From Acidobacteria bacterium Ga0074141 (GTDB lineage: Bacteria > Acidobacteriota > Blastocatellia > Pyrinomonadales > Pyrinomonadaceae), in NCBI GenBank assembly GCA_001464665.1, contig LNDP01000013.1:23767-87766 (forward strand): DNA of 64,000 nt, given 5' to 3'. Both the position numbers and the translations under genes were made by a program. The notes below the pieces were generated by a model. It had not been told where the DNA came from. It made no database searches and was given only the letters and a program-made list of their open reading frames with translations. Within the stretch, counting starts at the first letter, position 1. Each line of letters opens with the position of its first letter. Positions 44,699-53,625 of the stretch are shown piece after piece.

Positions 44699-45496
44699 AT
44701 GAGCGAACTTCCGGTAAAATACGATATCGAGCCGCGAGAGCTTGCACGCGGGCGAAACTTGCGGCTTGCGGCCATTGCCTCGCCGGTCGTTCTGACGCTG
44801 CTTCCCGTCATCGTCTCTACGATTCTTTTTGTTTTGTTCGCCTCTTCGCCTCCGGTCGCGGCTACGATCTTGTTTTTTGGATTCCTGATAACCGCAATTG
44901 GTTTTCTCAAGGGAGCAATACTTTCGGGAATCTTCGGATACAAGTATTCACGTTGGCGAGCGGAGATCAGGGAAATGATCGCCGTTGACGGCATCAAGGC
45001 GAACGAGGTCGATTGGTTCCGCCACGAGCTTAAGCCCCAGGAAAAGCGTGCCCTAAAGGAAATGGAGCGGAATGAACCGTTGCTTGCCGATGCCTATCGC
45101 GAAACGCTTGCCTCGCGGTTGACCGCCACCCGCGTAATAAAAGCCACGCGCAAGAAACTTAGTGAAACGAAACGCCGCGAATCAAAACTTCGTCAGCTAA
45201 AGACGGAGCGACAGTCAGAGTTTCTCGAATCGATAAGGAAAGACGCGGACAAGATCGGCAAGATCAACGCCGACGCCCAAGGAATGCTCGGCGAGGCCGA
45301 GGCCCGCTTGCAGATGATCGAGGCTGCAGCTCTCCGCGGTGGAAGCATGGCCGGTACCGAACTCGCAATGAAGCGCCTTTCTGCACGCTCATCCGAACTG
45401 CCCCTAGCACTGCAGGAAGCACAGGCTACGGAAGAAATAAGATTGGAGCTTGAAAGCGAGGCCGCAGAGGCCGAACAAACCCTCTTAGAAAAGTAA
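44699..45496 (+). CDS. Membrane protein with coiled-coil C-terminal domain
   Basis: A 265-residue protein with two N-terminal membrane helices (about residues 22-45 and 51-74) and a long charged coiled-coil region (about 105-265, rich in Glu, Lys, Arg and Ala). I recognise no family. Its 3' end lies 33 bases before the 6S RNA gene on the opposite strand. Confidence 0.7.
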   Translation: MSELPVKYDIEPRELARGRNLRLAAIASPVVLTLLPVIVSTILFVLFASSPPVAATILFFGFLITAIGFLKGAILSGIFGYKYSRWRAEIREMIAVDGIKANEVDWFRHELKPQEKRALKEMERNEPLLADAYRETLASRLTATRVIKATRKKLSETKRRESKLRQLKTERQSEFLESIRKDADKIGKINADAQGMLGEAEARLQMIEAAALRGGSMAGTELAMKRLSARSSELPLALQEAQATEEIRLELESEAAEAEQTLLEK

Positions 45497-45528
45497 AAGC
45501 AGCGAGCGACCGCCTGAGCCGTTCCAAA

Positions 45529-45663
45529 CGCATGAATTGAACCTGCTTTTAACAGGTGGGTGGCCTTCTGCATCTTTCGATGCATCGAAGCCTCATTCTC
45601 CGGCGGCTTCCCGCGTAGGGGGCCGCACTGAAATCGGCATCAGCCTCCCTCAATTCAAGTGTT
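45529..45663 (-). ncRNA. ssrS: 6S RNA
   Basis: Directly downstream of zapA, as in many bacteria. The minus-strand sequence has closing-stem arms TGAATTGA (near 45650-45657) and TCAATTCA (near 45533-45540), a GC-rich stem on each side of a large central bulge, and a 3' region CCACCCACCTGTTAAAAG with CAGGT that forms the characteristic small hairpin. A -10 box TATAAT lies just upstream. 6S RNA mimics an open promoter and holds RNA polymerase with the housekeeping sigma factor in stationary phase. I infer the call from context and shape, not from a covariance search. Confidence 0.75.
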
Positions 45664-45669
45664 GGCTCA

Positions 45670-45675
45670 ATTATA
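45670..45675 (-). promoter_or_regulatory. -10 box for 6S RNA
   Basis: TATAAT on the minus strand lies about 7 bases before the predicted 5' end of the 6S RNA. The -35 region is poorly conserved. Confidence 0.5.
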
Positions 45676-45784
45676 GTTGCGCTTGGTGACGCACTAGGCA
45701 GTCATTGCTCGCCGCCTAGGAAAACTATAGCACTCAGGGAAGTGGAAATAAAGAAATACGAAGGTAAAAGAATCGGCGAGTAAA

Positions 45785-46144
45785 CTACATCGAACGGTCA
45801 GACTCGAGCTCCTGCGGAACGATGTCTTTGTGCTTCAATATTCGGTCGAGCATTTCGGAACATTCGGCACTTCGCGAGGCAAGCTGAGCATCGGTCTGCT
45901 GGTTCTGATGTTGATGCTGATGGAGTTCGTCGGCGATGTGGAGAGCTGCAAGGATCGCCACCTTGAGCGAATCTACGGTAAGCGTACCCGAGGAGATATC
46001 GCGCATTTTCGAATCGACGTAGTCAGCGAGTTTCTGAATATACTCGTTGTCGCCGTCCGAGCGAATGCTGTACGTCTGGTTGTAGATCTCGACGCGGATC
46101 GCCTGCTCGGCCGAACCTCCGTCCTCACGCCCGACAGCCATCAC
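45785..46144 (-). CDS. zapA: Cell division protein ZapA
   Basis: A 119-residue protein with the ZapA signature: VEIYNQTYSIRSDGDNEYIQKLADYVDSKMRDIS followed by LKVAILAALHIADELH and a C-terminal coiled coil. ZapA cross-links FtsZ filaments at the division site. It overlaps the upstream coiled-coil gene by 4 bases. The 6S RNA gene follows it. Confidence 0.88.
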   Translation of the reverse strand: MMAVGREDGGSAEQAIRVEIYNQTYSIRSDGDNEYIQKLADYVDSKMRDISSGTLTVDSLKVAILAALHIADELHQHQHQNQQTDAQLASRSAECSEMLDRILKHKDIVPQELESDRSM

Positions 46145-46428
46145 TGAACCCTCCCGACCGCCGCGGCGACCTCGGTATCGAGTATCGTCATCGCCTCAAG
46201 CATCGCCTCGACCTTGAGCTGTATCGCATCGCGCTCGGTGAGCAGCGATTCGATCTTTTCTTCCAGCCGCATACGCTCTCGGTCAAAGCCGAGCTTTTCT
46301 CTGCGAAGATCGACGAGCTCTTTCTCGAGCTTGTCGTTCTCTTCACGAAGTTTTTTTGCAAACTCGATGGTGAGGTAAATCTTATCCTCGAGATGCGAGA
46401 ATTTCTCCATTCCCGTTAGACCATTCAT
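46141..46428 (-). CDS. Coiled-coil protein, ZapB-like
   Basis: About 95 residues from the ATG at 46428 (MNGLTGMEKF), which has GGAG nine bases upstream; a longer frame to 46482 lacks support. Nearly the whole protein is a coiled coil (LEDKIYLTIEFAKKLREEN, RMRLEEKIESLLTERD). Being coupled to zapA by a 4-base overlap, it may be a ZapB-like division factor; similarity to ZapB itself is low because any coiled coil would look alike. Confidence 0.6.
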   Translation of the reverse strand: MNGLTGMEKFSHLEDKIYLTIEFAKKLREENDKLEKELVDLRREKLGFDRERMRLEEKIESLLTERDAIQLKVEAMLEAMTILDTEVAAAVGRVQ

Positions 46429-46518
46429 CCGATTGACTCCAGGTGAGAGGTTTTGGCTGATCGCGTGACGATGATTATCCAAATTTTTTCACCAAACTGC
46501 AAGTTGTATGTTTCGAGC

Positions 46519-48606
46519 CTACGTTCGAGGCTCCAGAGATAGCTCATTCTTGAGCTTTGCGAGGACCGCCGAATATTCTTCGTCGACCTCGGCGTCGGTC
46601 AGCGTTCGCTCATCGCTGCGAAACTCGAGCCGGATCGTCAGCGAGCGGACATCATCGGCCAGTCCCTTACCTTCAAAAATATCGACGAACGAAACCGCAC
46701 GAAGGTTCGTTGCGTCGGCTCCGATGGCGGAGCTTTGAACTTCCGCAAAGGTCAGCGAACGCGGGACCAAAAACGAAATGTCGCGTACGACCGCAGGAAA
46801 CCGCGATAGAAGCGTGTAAACAGCCGGCCTGCTCGGTTCCGCGAGTATCGTTTGTAGATCGAGCTCCGCAACATATACAGGCTGCTTAAACTTGTAATTG
46901 GCGGCGATTTCCTCATTTAGCCGGCCGAAAGTTCCGACGACGCGCCCATCCTTTACGACCTCGCCCGATTGTCCGGCCCGCAAATGCGAGATCTCTGCCG
47001 GACGATAATCACAATTCACCGCCCCGGCAGCCTCAAGAGCGGCCTCGACCGCACCTTTTGCGTCATAAAGATCGAGCTGGCGGGCGGGCATCGCCCGGTC
47101 CTCATGGACCTCGCCACCGGTCACGGCGATCGTGAAAAGCTCACGCTCGGTCGGGAGTTCGCCCATTCCGGAAGCGGCAAAGGCTTTGCCGATCTCGAAG
47201 AGCTTTACGTCGCGTCGCTGGTGGTTCAAGTTGAGCCGCAGGGCACCGAGCAGGCCCGGGATGAGCGTGGGCCGCATTCGGACAGAGCCTTCGATGACGG
47301 AATCCTTAAGCGTGACGAATTTGTCTTCGCCGCCTTCGCGTAGGAACTCGGGGACCGCTGCGAAAAGATCATCGTGGCGGACGTCGATGAAGCTATAGGC
47401 GATCGCCTCGTCAAAGCCTTGCTCGACGAGCGCTCCGCGGAGCCGGCGTTTCCGCACCTCAGACGTCTGATACTCGCCCGCTCCGAAGGCCGGTGGCAGT
47501 TCGTCCTTGATATTCTCATAGCCCGCGTGGCGAGCGACCTCTTCCACCAGATCTTCCTCAATCGCGATGTCGTGCCGCCATGTTGGCGAAGAATATTCGC
47601 CATCGCTGATGCGGGCAATGCCGAGCGACGAAAGAATTCGCTCGCATTCGTCCGCCGCGACGTCGAGCCCAGTGAGCCGTTTGACGGCCGACGCGACATT
47701 GGCCGAACGAACCGTCCGCTCGGGCTGGCGTTGGGGATAAACGTCAACGATATCCGCAGCCTCGCCGCCCGCGAGTTGAACGATCAGCTCGGTCGCACGG
47801 TCCGAGGCACGGATGAGATTTTCGATATCGACGCCGCGTTCGAAGCGATAGCTTGCCTCGGTCGCGAGGCCGAGTTTCCGCGAGGTCTGGCGGATATTTT
47901 CGCGTTTGAAGTAAGCGACCTCGAGCAGAACGTTGGTCGTCGCTTCCGTGATGCCGCTTTCGAAGCCGCCCATTACGCCGGCGACCGCAACGGGGCGTTC
48001 GGCGTCGCAGATAGCGAGCATCGTTTCATCAAGCTCGCGTTCGGCCTCATCCAGCGTTGTGATCTTCTCGCCGGCCCGAGCGGTTCGGACGACGATCCGT
48101 TTTTCGGCGAGCTTATCGAGGTCAAAGGCATGCATCGGCTGGCCGAGCTCGAGCATTACGTAGTTCGTGATATCGGCGACGTTGTTGATCGAACGCTCGC
48201 CAAGAGCCTCGAGCCGATCGACAAGCCACTCAGGCGAAGGGCCGATCTTAACGCCGCGGATCACGCGTGCGGTGAAGCGATTGCAAAGCTCCGGAGCATC
48301 AACCCGCACGACCTCAGGCGCAAGCACCGAAGGGAAGGGAACCGCGTCAAGCTCATCGCCCGCCGCCGTCGACCCGCTCGTAGCCTTGAGCGACCGTCCG
48401 GTTATCACACCGAGCTCGCGGGCGACCCCGAGATGCGACAGGCAATCCGAGCGGTTCGACGTAAGATCGATGTCCAAAACAAGGTCGTTCTTATGCGGAT
48501 GGATCCCCTCGACCGCCAACCCAACGCGCGTCAAAGCCGCCGCCGTCTCTTCCGGCGAAAGTTCAATATCAATAAGCTCCTTGAGCCAGTTGTAACTGAT
48601 GTTCAT
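46519..48606 (-). CDS. pheT: Phenylalanyl-tRNA synthetase beta subunit
   Basis: A 695-residue subunit, about 100 residues shorter than the E. coli protein (795). The N-terminus ([20 protein letters not shown]... VGLAVEGI) runs straight into [20 protein letters not shown], so the usual tRNA-binding EMAP/OB domain inserted after residue 40 is absent. The B3/B4 editing domain ([20 protein letters not shown]), the B5 domain, the catalytic-like core and the C-terminal FDX-ACB domain ([16 protein letters not shown]) are present. It pairs with PheS. A DMP19-like gene separates the two. Confidence 0.92.
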   Translation of the reverse strand: MNISYNWLKELIDIELSPEETAAALTRVGLAVEGIHPHKNDLVLDIDLTSNRSDCLSHLGVARELGVITGRSLKATSGSTAAGDELDAVPFPSVLAPEVVRVDAPELCNRFTARVIRGVKIGPSPEWLVDRLEALGERSINNVADITNYVMLELGQPMHAFDLDKLAEKRIVVRTARAGEKITTLDEAERELDETMLAICDAERPVAVAGVMGGFESGITEATTNVLLEVAYFKRENIRQTSRKLGLATEASYRFERGVDIENLIRASDRATELIVQLAGGEAADIVDVYPQRQPERTVRSANVASAVKRLTGLDVAADECERILSSLGIARISDGEYSSPTWRHDIAIEEDLVEEVARHAGYENIKDELPPAFGAGEYQTSEVRKRRLRGALVEQGFDEAIAYSFIDVRHDDLFAAVPEFLREGGEDKFVTLKDSVIEGSVRMRPTLIPGLLGALRLNLNHQRRDVKLFEIGKAFAASGMGELPTERELFTIAVTGGEVHEDRAMPARQLDLYDAKGAVEAALEAAGAVNCDYRPAEISHLRAGQSGEVVKDGRVVGTFGRLNEEIAANYKFKQPVYVAELDLQTILAEPSRPAVYTLLSRFPAVVRDISFLVPRSLTFAEVQSSAIGADATNLRAVSFVDIFEGKGLADDVRSLTIRLEFRSDERTLTDAEVDEEYSAVLAKLKNELSLEPRT

Positions 48607-48634
48607 TGTTGGTCAACTTCAGGCAACACGGTTC

Positions 48635-49228
48635 TTACCAGAAACCGTTTTCAATCGCAAAGGTTGTAAGTCTGTCGCTGAGAACTTGGTCACAATTCTC
48701 GCAAAACGCCTCGTCCAATGCATCGAGAATTTTGGATACCTCAGGATCGTCAAGAATTTTTGAACTGTCAAAATAGTCCAGCCTTTCCTGGTGCCCTGGC
48801 ACGGTGTTCATGTCAAAAAGCAGTCGAGTTGCCCTTTTAGTAATCTCCAGCCCAAGCTCATCACCCATTTTGTTCAAACCCAGCACAGCATAATCAAAAT
48901 AGTCGGCAGAGCTATTGGTGAAATATTGCTCAAAACCGCCGTTGGAGATCTCACCTGCTAGCAAACAAACAGCGAAATAAAGCTTTTCAGGCCATGGCAA
49001 TGAGCTGAAGCCAAGAGCTGGGTTTTCGACTCGTTCACATAACGATCTCCAGAAAAGGGCATCGGGCTCGTTGAATAGACGCTTTAGTTTCTCATTAATC
49101 AGCCCTGCTTTTTCAAGACTATCTCGATATCCCTTTGCACACGGAATGCATTTTCCGTCATATCGTTCGGCAGTCCGGACAAGCATCGGATTCCCACAAG
49201 CACAACACTTTGTGGTCTCATCTGCCAT
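48635..49228 (-). CDS. DMP19/DUF4375-like protein with N-terminal zinc ribbon
   Basis: A 197-residue protein. The N-terminus has a small Cys4 zinc-ribbon (CCACGNP and CIPC). The C-terminal domain (about residues 65-190) has EISNGGFEQYFTNSSADYFD, the hallmark of the DMP19/DUF4375 family, whose Neisseria member is a DNA mimic that binds a transcription factor. It lies 8 bases after pheS and 28 bases before pheT, on the same strand, so it is co-transcribed with both. Its place in the pheST operon is unusual. Confidence 0.75.
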   Translation of the reverse strand: MADETTKCCACGNPMLVRTAERYDGKCIPCAKGYRDSLEKAGLINEKLKRLFNEPDALFWRSLCERVENPALGFSSLPWPEKLYFAVCLLAGEISNGGFEQYFTNSSADYFDYAVLGLNKMGDELGLEITKRATRLLFDMNTVPGHQERLDYFDSSKILDDPEVSKILDALDEAFCENCDQVLSDRLTTFAIENGFW

Positions 49229-49236
49229 ATCTGAGT

Positions 49237-50403
49237 TTATCGAAACTGCTCCAAGAATCTCACATCATTCTCAAACATATGCCGGATGTCGTCGATGTTG
49301 AACATCATCGCGGCCATGCGTTCGAGGCCGAAGCCGAAGGCAAAGCCTGAGTAAACTGCCGGGTCGACGCCGCATGCACGAAGCACGTTCGGATGGACCA
49401 TTCCCGACCCGCCAAGCTCGATCCAACCTGAGCCCTTGCAGGGCCGACACCTGTCAGTGAGCTGTGAGCTGTGAGCGGTAAGCAGTTCGCCGCCGTCTTC
49501 GCCTTTCTCGCTGCTCGCTGCTGACTGCTCGCTGCTCACCCTTCCACTTCCGTGGCAGACGAAGCACGTGAAATCGAACTCGGCCGAGGGCTCGGTGAAA
49601 GGGAAGTACGACGGGCGAAACCGCGTGACGGTTTCCTCGCCGAAGAGCCGCTTGAGCCATTCCGTCACAGTGCCCTTCAGGTGAGCCATCGTGATGCCCT
49701 TATCGACGCAGAGGCCTTCGATCTGGTGAAACATCGGCACGTGCGTCATGTCCGGCGTATCGCGGCGAAAGACCTTGCCCGGTGCGATTATCCGGATCGG
49801 CACGCCGCGGCGTTCCATCGCCCGGATCTGCACGGTCGAGGTCTGCGAACGCAGGGCAAATCCGCCGGTCGTGTAAAACGTGTCCTGCGACTCGCGGGCC
49901 GGATGGCCCTCGGGGATGTTCAGCGCGTCAAAGTTGTAATAGTCCGTCTCTATCTCGCGGTCGTCCTCGATCGCGTAGCCCATCGAAACGAAAATGTCCT
50001 CGATCTGCTGCCGCAATATAGTGATCGGGTGCAAATGCCCGGTCCGCGATCGCCTTCCCGGGATCGTAACGTCAAGCCGCTCGCGTTCGATACGAGCCGA
50101 CGTGATGAACTCATTGAGCTCGGCCTCGGCCTTTTCAAGCCGGTCGGTGATCTCCTTTTCGGCGGCTTGAACCGCCTGTCCAAAGTCGGACCGCTCCTCC
50201 GGGGCGACGCGGCCGATCATCTTTTTCGCCTCGGCCAGTGCAGATTTCTTGCCCGTATGGCGGACCTTCAGCTCGCCAAGTTCGCGGAGCTTCGCCTCGG
50301 CCTCGGCTAGCCCGCTGCCGTTGAGTGCAAGTTGATCAAAGGGCCCAAAGGCTTCGGCAAATGCCGTCCTCGCCGCTTCGATATGTTGATTTGCATCAGA
50401 CAT
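49237..50403 (-). CDS. pheS: Phenylalanyl-tRNA synthetase alpha subunit
   Basis: A 388-residue class II synthetase. The N-terminal coiled coil (1-110) is followed by the core: [35 protein letters not shown], motif 2 [21 protein letters not shown] and motif 3 [14 protein letters not shown]. Around residues 280-322 are two CxxC pairs ([16 protein letters not shown]). Between them lies a low-complexity insertion of about 30 residues ([20 protein letters not shown]...) that comes from a repeat, described separately. The catalytic motifs are intact, so the enzyme should work with PheT. Confidence 0.92.
   Translation of the reverse strand: MSDANQHIEAARTAFAEAFGPFDQLALNGSGLAEAEAKLRELGELKVRHTGKKSALAEAKKMIGRVAPEERSDFGQAVQAAEKEITDRLEKAEAELNEFITSARIERERLDVTIPGRRSRTGHLHPITILRQQIEDIFVSMGYAIEDDREIETDYYNFDALNIPEGHPARESQDTFYTTGGFALRSQTSTVQIRAMERRGVPIRIIAPGKVFRRDTPDMTHVPMFHQIEGLCVDKGITMAHLKGTVTEWLKRLFGEETVTRFRPSYFPFTEPSAEFDFTCFVCHGSGRVSSEQSAASSEKGEDGGELLTAHSSQLTDRCRPCKGSGWIELGGSGMVHPNVLRACGVDPAVYSGFAFGFGLERMAAMMFNIDDIRHMFENDVRFLEQFR
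49457..49539 (-). repeat. Inverted heptamer repeat inside pheS
   Basis: Two 29-base arms (49457-49485 and 49511-49539) built of heptads of the GTGAGCA/GCGAGCA kind. One arm matches the reverse complement of the other at 22 of 29 positions, with a 25-base loop. They form a hairpin and are translated in frame into the Ser/Glu-rich PheS insertion. Confidence 0.75.
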
Positions 50404-50554
50404 AAGCCCTAAGGATAACCGAAGTCGCGCGAGAAAATACAGGACAGAGAGAAAATATCCGAAGCGGCCGCCGCGGTTCGCAGTGAGTGCCTTCGCTCGG
50501 CGTCCGAACGTCTGATATCATTGGCTTTTCGCCCCAATAAAGTGAGTTCTATAA

Positions 50555-51589
50555 ATGAAAGCTATCGTTAAGAGCAAGGCCGAGCCCGGTCTTTGGATAG
50601 AGGATGTGCCCGAGCCCGCAATGGGTATCAATGATGTGATGATCCGCGTAAAGCGCGGCGGCATCTGCGGCACGGACCTCCATATTTACAACTGGGACGC
50701 CTGGGCACAGGCGACCATCACGGTGCCGACGATAATTGGCCACGAGTTCGTCGGCGAGATCGTCGATGTCGGTTCGAATGTCGTCGATTTTGCTGCGGGC
50801 GACATCGTAAGCGTCGAGGGCCATCTTGTATGCGGCCGCTGCCGCCACTGCATGGCCGGGCGGCGGGCTTTATGCGCCAATACGCGCGGGGTCGGAGTAA
50901 ACATGGACGGCGGGTTTGCCGAGTTCATTGCCGTCCCGCACACCAACATCTGGAAGCACAAGCCGGGCGTCGATCTGGACGTCGCGGCGATCTTTGACCC
51001 CTTCGGCAATGCCGTTCATACCGCGCTTGAGTTCGAAGTTTTTGGTGAAGACGTCCTCATCACCGGTGCCGGCCCGATCGGCATCATGGCCGCCGCGGTC
51101 GCGAAACACGCCGGTGCCCGCAACATCGTTATCACGGACGTAAACCCCTTCCGGCTTCAGCTTGCCGAGAATATGGGCCACGTTACTCGTGCAGTCGATG
51201 TCAGCAAGACATCGATCAAAGACGTCCAGAAAGAGCTTGGGATGAAAGAAGGCTTCGACGTCGGGATGGAGATGTCCGGCGTCCCGGTCGCCTTCAAAGA
51301 CATGCTCGCTAATATGTTCCACGGCGGAAAGATCGCCTTCCTCGGCATCCCCGCCGAGCAGTTCGCCATCGACTGGAAGACCGTCATCTTCAACATGATC
51401 ACCATCAAAGGCATCTACGGCCGCCAAATGTACGAGACCTGGTACCAAATGTCCAACCTCCTGGACGCCGGCGTCGATATCTCCCCCGTCATCACCCACC
51501 GCTACTCCTACAAAGACTTCGAAAAAGGCTTCGCCGCCATCAAAGAAGGAAACTGCGGCAAGGTCGTCCTGGATTTTGAGGAGATTTGA
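50555..51589 (+). CDS. tdh: L-threonine 3-dehydrogenase
   Basis: A 344-residue zinc-dependent medium-chain dehydrogenase. Catalytic zinc ligands appear in [14 protein letters not shown] and [12 protein letters not shown]; the structural zinc lobe is [15 protein letters not shown]; the NAD-binding fold has [19 protein letters not shown]. It oxidises L-threonine to 2-amino-3-ketobutyrate, which kbl (53794-54993) converts to glycine and acetyl-CoA. Usually the two genes are adjacent; here about 2.2 kb of small genes and repeats lie between. Confidence 0.93.
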   Translation: MKAIVKSKAEPGLWIEDVPEPAMGINDVMIRVKRGGICGTDLHIYNWDAWAQATITVPTIIGHEFVGEIVDVGSNVVDFAAGDIVSVEGHLVCGRCRHCMAGRRALCANTRGVGVNMDGGFAEFIAVPHTNIWKHKPGVDLDVAAIFDPFGNAVHTALEFEVFGEDVLITGAGPIGIMAAAVAKHAGARNIVITDVNPFRLQLAENMGHVTRAVDVSKTSIKDVQKELGMKEGFDVGMEMSGVPVAFKDMLANMFHGGKIAFLGIPAEQFAIDWKTVIFNMITIKGIYGRQMYETWYQMSNLLDAGVDISPVITHRYSYKDFEKGFAAIKEGNCGKVVLDFEEI

Positions 51590-51610
51590 TCCGGCAACAG
51601 TTACATCGAG

Positions 51611-52066
51611 GTGAACACTTTGACCGATGAACTCTTTACACGATTTGGCGAGAGCAAAGAAGAGGTTGTCGCTAACCGAAATCTTATCGCAGAGCTTTTC
51701 GGTAATCTTTACAACGATCTGATCATTTATCATGAACGCATCACCATTCTGTCCGAGGTCCTCAAAACAGAGATTACCGAGAAAAAGTTCAGTCTGTGGC
51801 ATCGTCCGGTCAGGCTTTTGAAAGCCGATCCGGTGTTCGACGGCATGTACGACCGGTGGATAAGCTCTAAAGAATTAGAATGTGGGTTCGCTCTTGGAAC
51901 ACCCGACCACCAATGCATATATACATGGGGCAGGCTCAGTGTTGCTTATGCTGGATTCAAAATATGGACGGGATCGAAACGTGTCGAATTTATTAGCAAT
52001 ATGTCCAACGATGAATTGCTCAACGATTTCGGCCACGTTATGTGGGAGCGTCCCCGACTGCAATAA
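51611..52066 (+). CDS. Hypothetical protein
   Basis: A 151-residue soluble protein. The start may be the GTG at 51611 or the TTG at 51620, which has GAGGTG a few bases upstream. The sequence is mixed helical with no motif I can name (LIAELFGNLYNDLIIYHERI, PDHQCIYTWGRLSVAYAGF). It begins 21 bases after tdh and may be read from the same transcript. Function unknown. Confidence 0.6.
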   Translation: MNTLTDELFTRFGESKEEVVANRNLIAELFGNLYNDLIIYHERITILSEVLKTEITEKKFSLWHRPVRLLKADPVFDGMYDRWISSKELECGFALGTPDHQCIYTWGRLSVAYAGFKIWTGSKRVEFISNMSNDELLNDFGHVMWERPRLQ

Positions 52067-52090
52067 TGCATCGCAAACTGACGCACGAGG

Positions 52091-52495
52091 ATGAATAAGT
52101 CCCTATTACTAATTACAGCATCGTTCGTCGTCTTCGCACTCAGCGGGTGCGGCGGCGGTGGCGGCGGCAATGTATTGAGCGGTTACGCCGTTGACGAATT
52201 GGCCGACAAAGCCGTGGCGAACGAAGAGGCGTACATGGGCAAAGAGGTCGTCGTCTCAGGGTACGCATCTTGGCCCTCGCCCAACATCAACAGCAACGGC
52301 TACTCGCTCAAACTCGACTTCGATCGGCACAGCCCCATCGAACGAATGGTTAGCTGCATCGTCCCGCAAGGCAAAGCACCCGAGGGAATCGACAGCAAAT
52401 GGGTGACCGTCAAAGGAAAGATCGCAAACATCCACAGCCAAAACTACATGGACCTAAAAAGCATAGAACTCGAACCCTGCGAATTGGTGAAATGA
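52091..52495 (+). CDS. Lipoprotein with OB-fold-like domain, unknown
   Basis: A 134-residue protein with a lipoprotein signal peptide (lipobox LSGC at about residue 20, followed by GGGGGGN). The mature part (YAVDELADKAVANEEAYMGKEVVVSGY, WVTVKGKIANIHSQNYMDLK) resembles the tRNA_anti-like OB-fold family, which is often a small periplasmic module. It is one of three small genes between tdh and kbl. Confidence 0.65.
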   Translation: MNKSLLLITASFVVFALSGCGGGGGGNVLSGYAVDELADKAVANEEAYMGKEVVVSGYASWPSPNINSNGYSLKLDFDRHSPIERMVSCIVPQGKAPEGIDSKWVTVKGKIANIHSQNYMDLKSIELEPCELVK

Positions 52496-52562
52496 TCTTC
52501 TCCACTTGAGTGGGGCAAGGTCTTGTTGGGTTTAAGGGAGATGTGACACAGGAATGGTATTT

Positions 52563-53003
52563 ATGAAATCAATTTTACTATTATTCGCACTCTCAATTAT
52601 CGCTGTTACTACGCTTTCAACCTTCGGACAGAAAAGTAAGCCGTTCTCAGAGAAGGACCTCAAGGTCTACGACCGAATCGAGCAAGTTAAAGGCAAGGTA
52701 ACGATCCTAAATCACCCAGATCTTGGAAAGACGCCTGGAAGCGGTATGTATCTTGTCTTTCAGCGTGAAGGCTGTGAAGACTGTCTCGTGGGAACACATG
52801 CAGATATAGACGGTAATTACAAGGTCTTTATTGGCATTGGAAAGTATAAGCTGATTGTGCAAGAGAAAAACTGTGGTTATGCGCCATCGGAAGATTGTGA
52901 AGGCCATAATCTTCTCGCAGCTGACCAGGAACAGACTCTGGTCGTCGTCAAGGGTAGGCCCTACACAGCGGAATTTAACATTAATTTGGTGCTACCGAGA
53001 TAA
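52563..53003 (+). CDS. Small exported protein, unknown
   Basis: A 146-residue protein taken from the ATG at 52563, with AGGA eight bases upstream; an earlier ATG at 52554 is in frame. It has a signal peptide (about residues 1-20, ending TFGQ). The mature domain resembles carboxypeptidase-regulatory-like beta sandwiches (GKVTILNHPDLGKTPGSGMY, HADIDGNYKVFIGIGKYKLIV) with several cysteines. Family not recognised with certainty. Confidence 0.65.
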   Translation: MKSILLLFALSIIAVTTLSTFGQKSKPFSEKDLKVYDRIEQVKGKVTILNHPDLGKTPGSGMYLVFQREGCEDCLVGTHADIDGNYKVFIGIGKYKLIVQEKNCGYAPSEDCEGHNLLAADQEQTLVVVKGRPYTAEFNINLVLPR

Positions 53004-53053
53004 TAATCCGCATTGATAAATCTGGGTCTGAGGCAACATCTACCTTCTATTTC

Positions 53054-53089
53054 TTCGATATCATCCAAATCTTTCATATCTTTCATATC
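53054..53089 (-). repeat. Four nonamer units (GATATGAAA-like)
   Basis: On the minus strand: GATATGAAA, GATATGAAA, GATTTGGAT, GATATCGAA. A similar run (GATCTGAAA, GAGATGGAT, GATATGGAA) is at 63577-63603 on the plus strand, matching at 23 of 27 positions. Confidence 0.65.
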
Positions 53090-53365
53090 GCACGGGTCAC
53101 CATTTACCCTTGGCTTGCCAATGCGGAAAATGGAGACTGGGGGTGATAGCGAATGGATATTGGACAATGCACAACAGACAATGATCGGGACGCAAAGCTC
53201 AGCTTTGCCTCTGCCGCTTTGCGTCCTTGCGGGGATTCTGCTTTTGCCCCAGAAAGCACGGACTACTGTTATTGGTGGCAGGCCGTCAGTGGACGGTTAT
53301 CTGAAGCGAACAGCAATCAGCAAGTAGCTGGCAGCCGGAGATCAAAGACCAACATCAATCGGGGC

Positions 53366-53430
53366 GTTTCCGTTGTTCGCGATGTTCGCGGTGTTTTCGC
53401 GAACGCGCGATGCCCTATTAGAAACAGAAC
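53366..53430 (+). repeat. Nonamer array with core, divergent copy
   Basis: Units GTTTCCGTT, GTTCGCGAT, GTTCGCGGT, GTTTTCGCG followed by a 28-base core (from 53403) that matches the core of the copy at 53598-53625 at about 20 of 28 positions (ACGCGCG...TTAGAAA). It is a shorter, more diverged member of the 91-bp family. Confidence 0.6.
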
Positions 53431-53444
53431 GGCAGGACTTTCTA

Positions 53445-53504
53445 ATTCCAGATTCCATATTCCAAATTCCAGATCATCGAATCTGGAATTTGGAATTTGG
53501 AATT
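53445..53504. repeat. Heptamer inverted repeat (ATTCCAR)
   Basis: Four heptads ATTCCAG, ATTCCAT, ATTCCAA, ATTCCAG are followed, after a 10-base loop, by the inverted units CTGGAAT, TTGGAAT, TTGGAAT. The arms can pair almost completely. Confidence 0.75.
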
Positions 53505-53534
53505 CTCGAAAGCCGGGACTCAAAACTCCAAGGC

Positions 53535-53625
53535 GTTTCACTTGTTTCAGTCGTTTCAGGCGATTCATTTCTTTCATTCGTTTCATTCGTTTCAGAAACG
53601 CGCGGTCTGCTTTTAGAAATGAAAC
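53535..53625 (+). repeat. 91-bp nonamer-array element, copy A
   Basis: Seven 9-bp units (GTTTCACTT, GTTTCAGTC, GTTTCAGGC, GATTCATTT, CTTTCATTC, GTTTCATTC, GTTTCAGAA) are followed by a 28-base core starting ACGCGCGGTCTGC. The core is identical to that of the inverted copy at 63237-63327, which also has seven units of the same length and similar order. Confidence 0.85.

Noticed and set aside
53535..53625. CRISPR array
   Set aside because: Units are 9 bp with no unique spacers of 25-40 bp, and there are no cas genes in the window.
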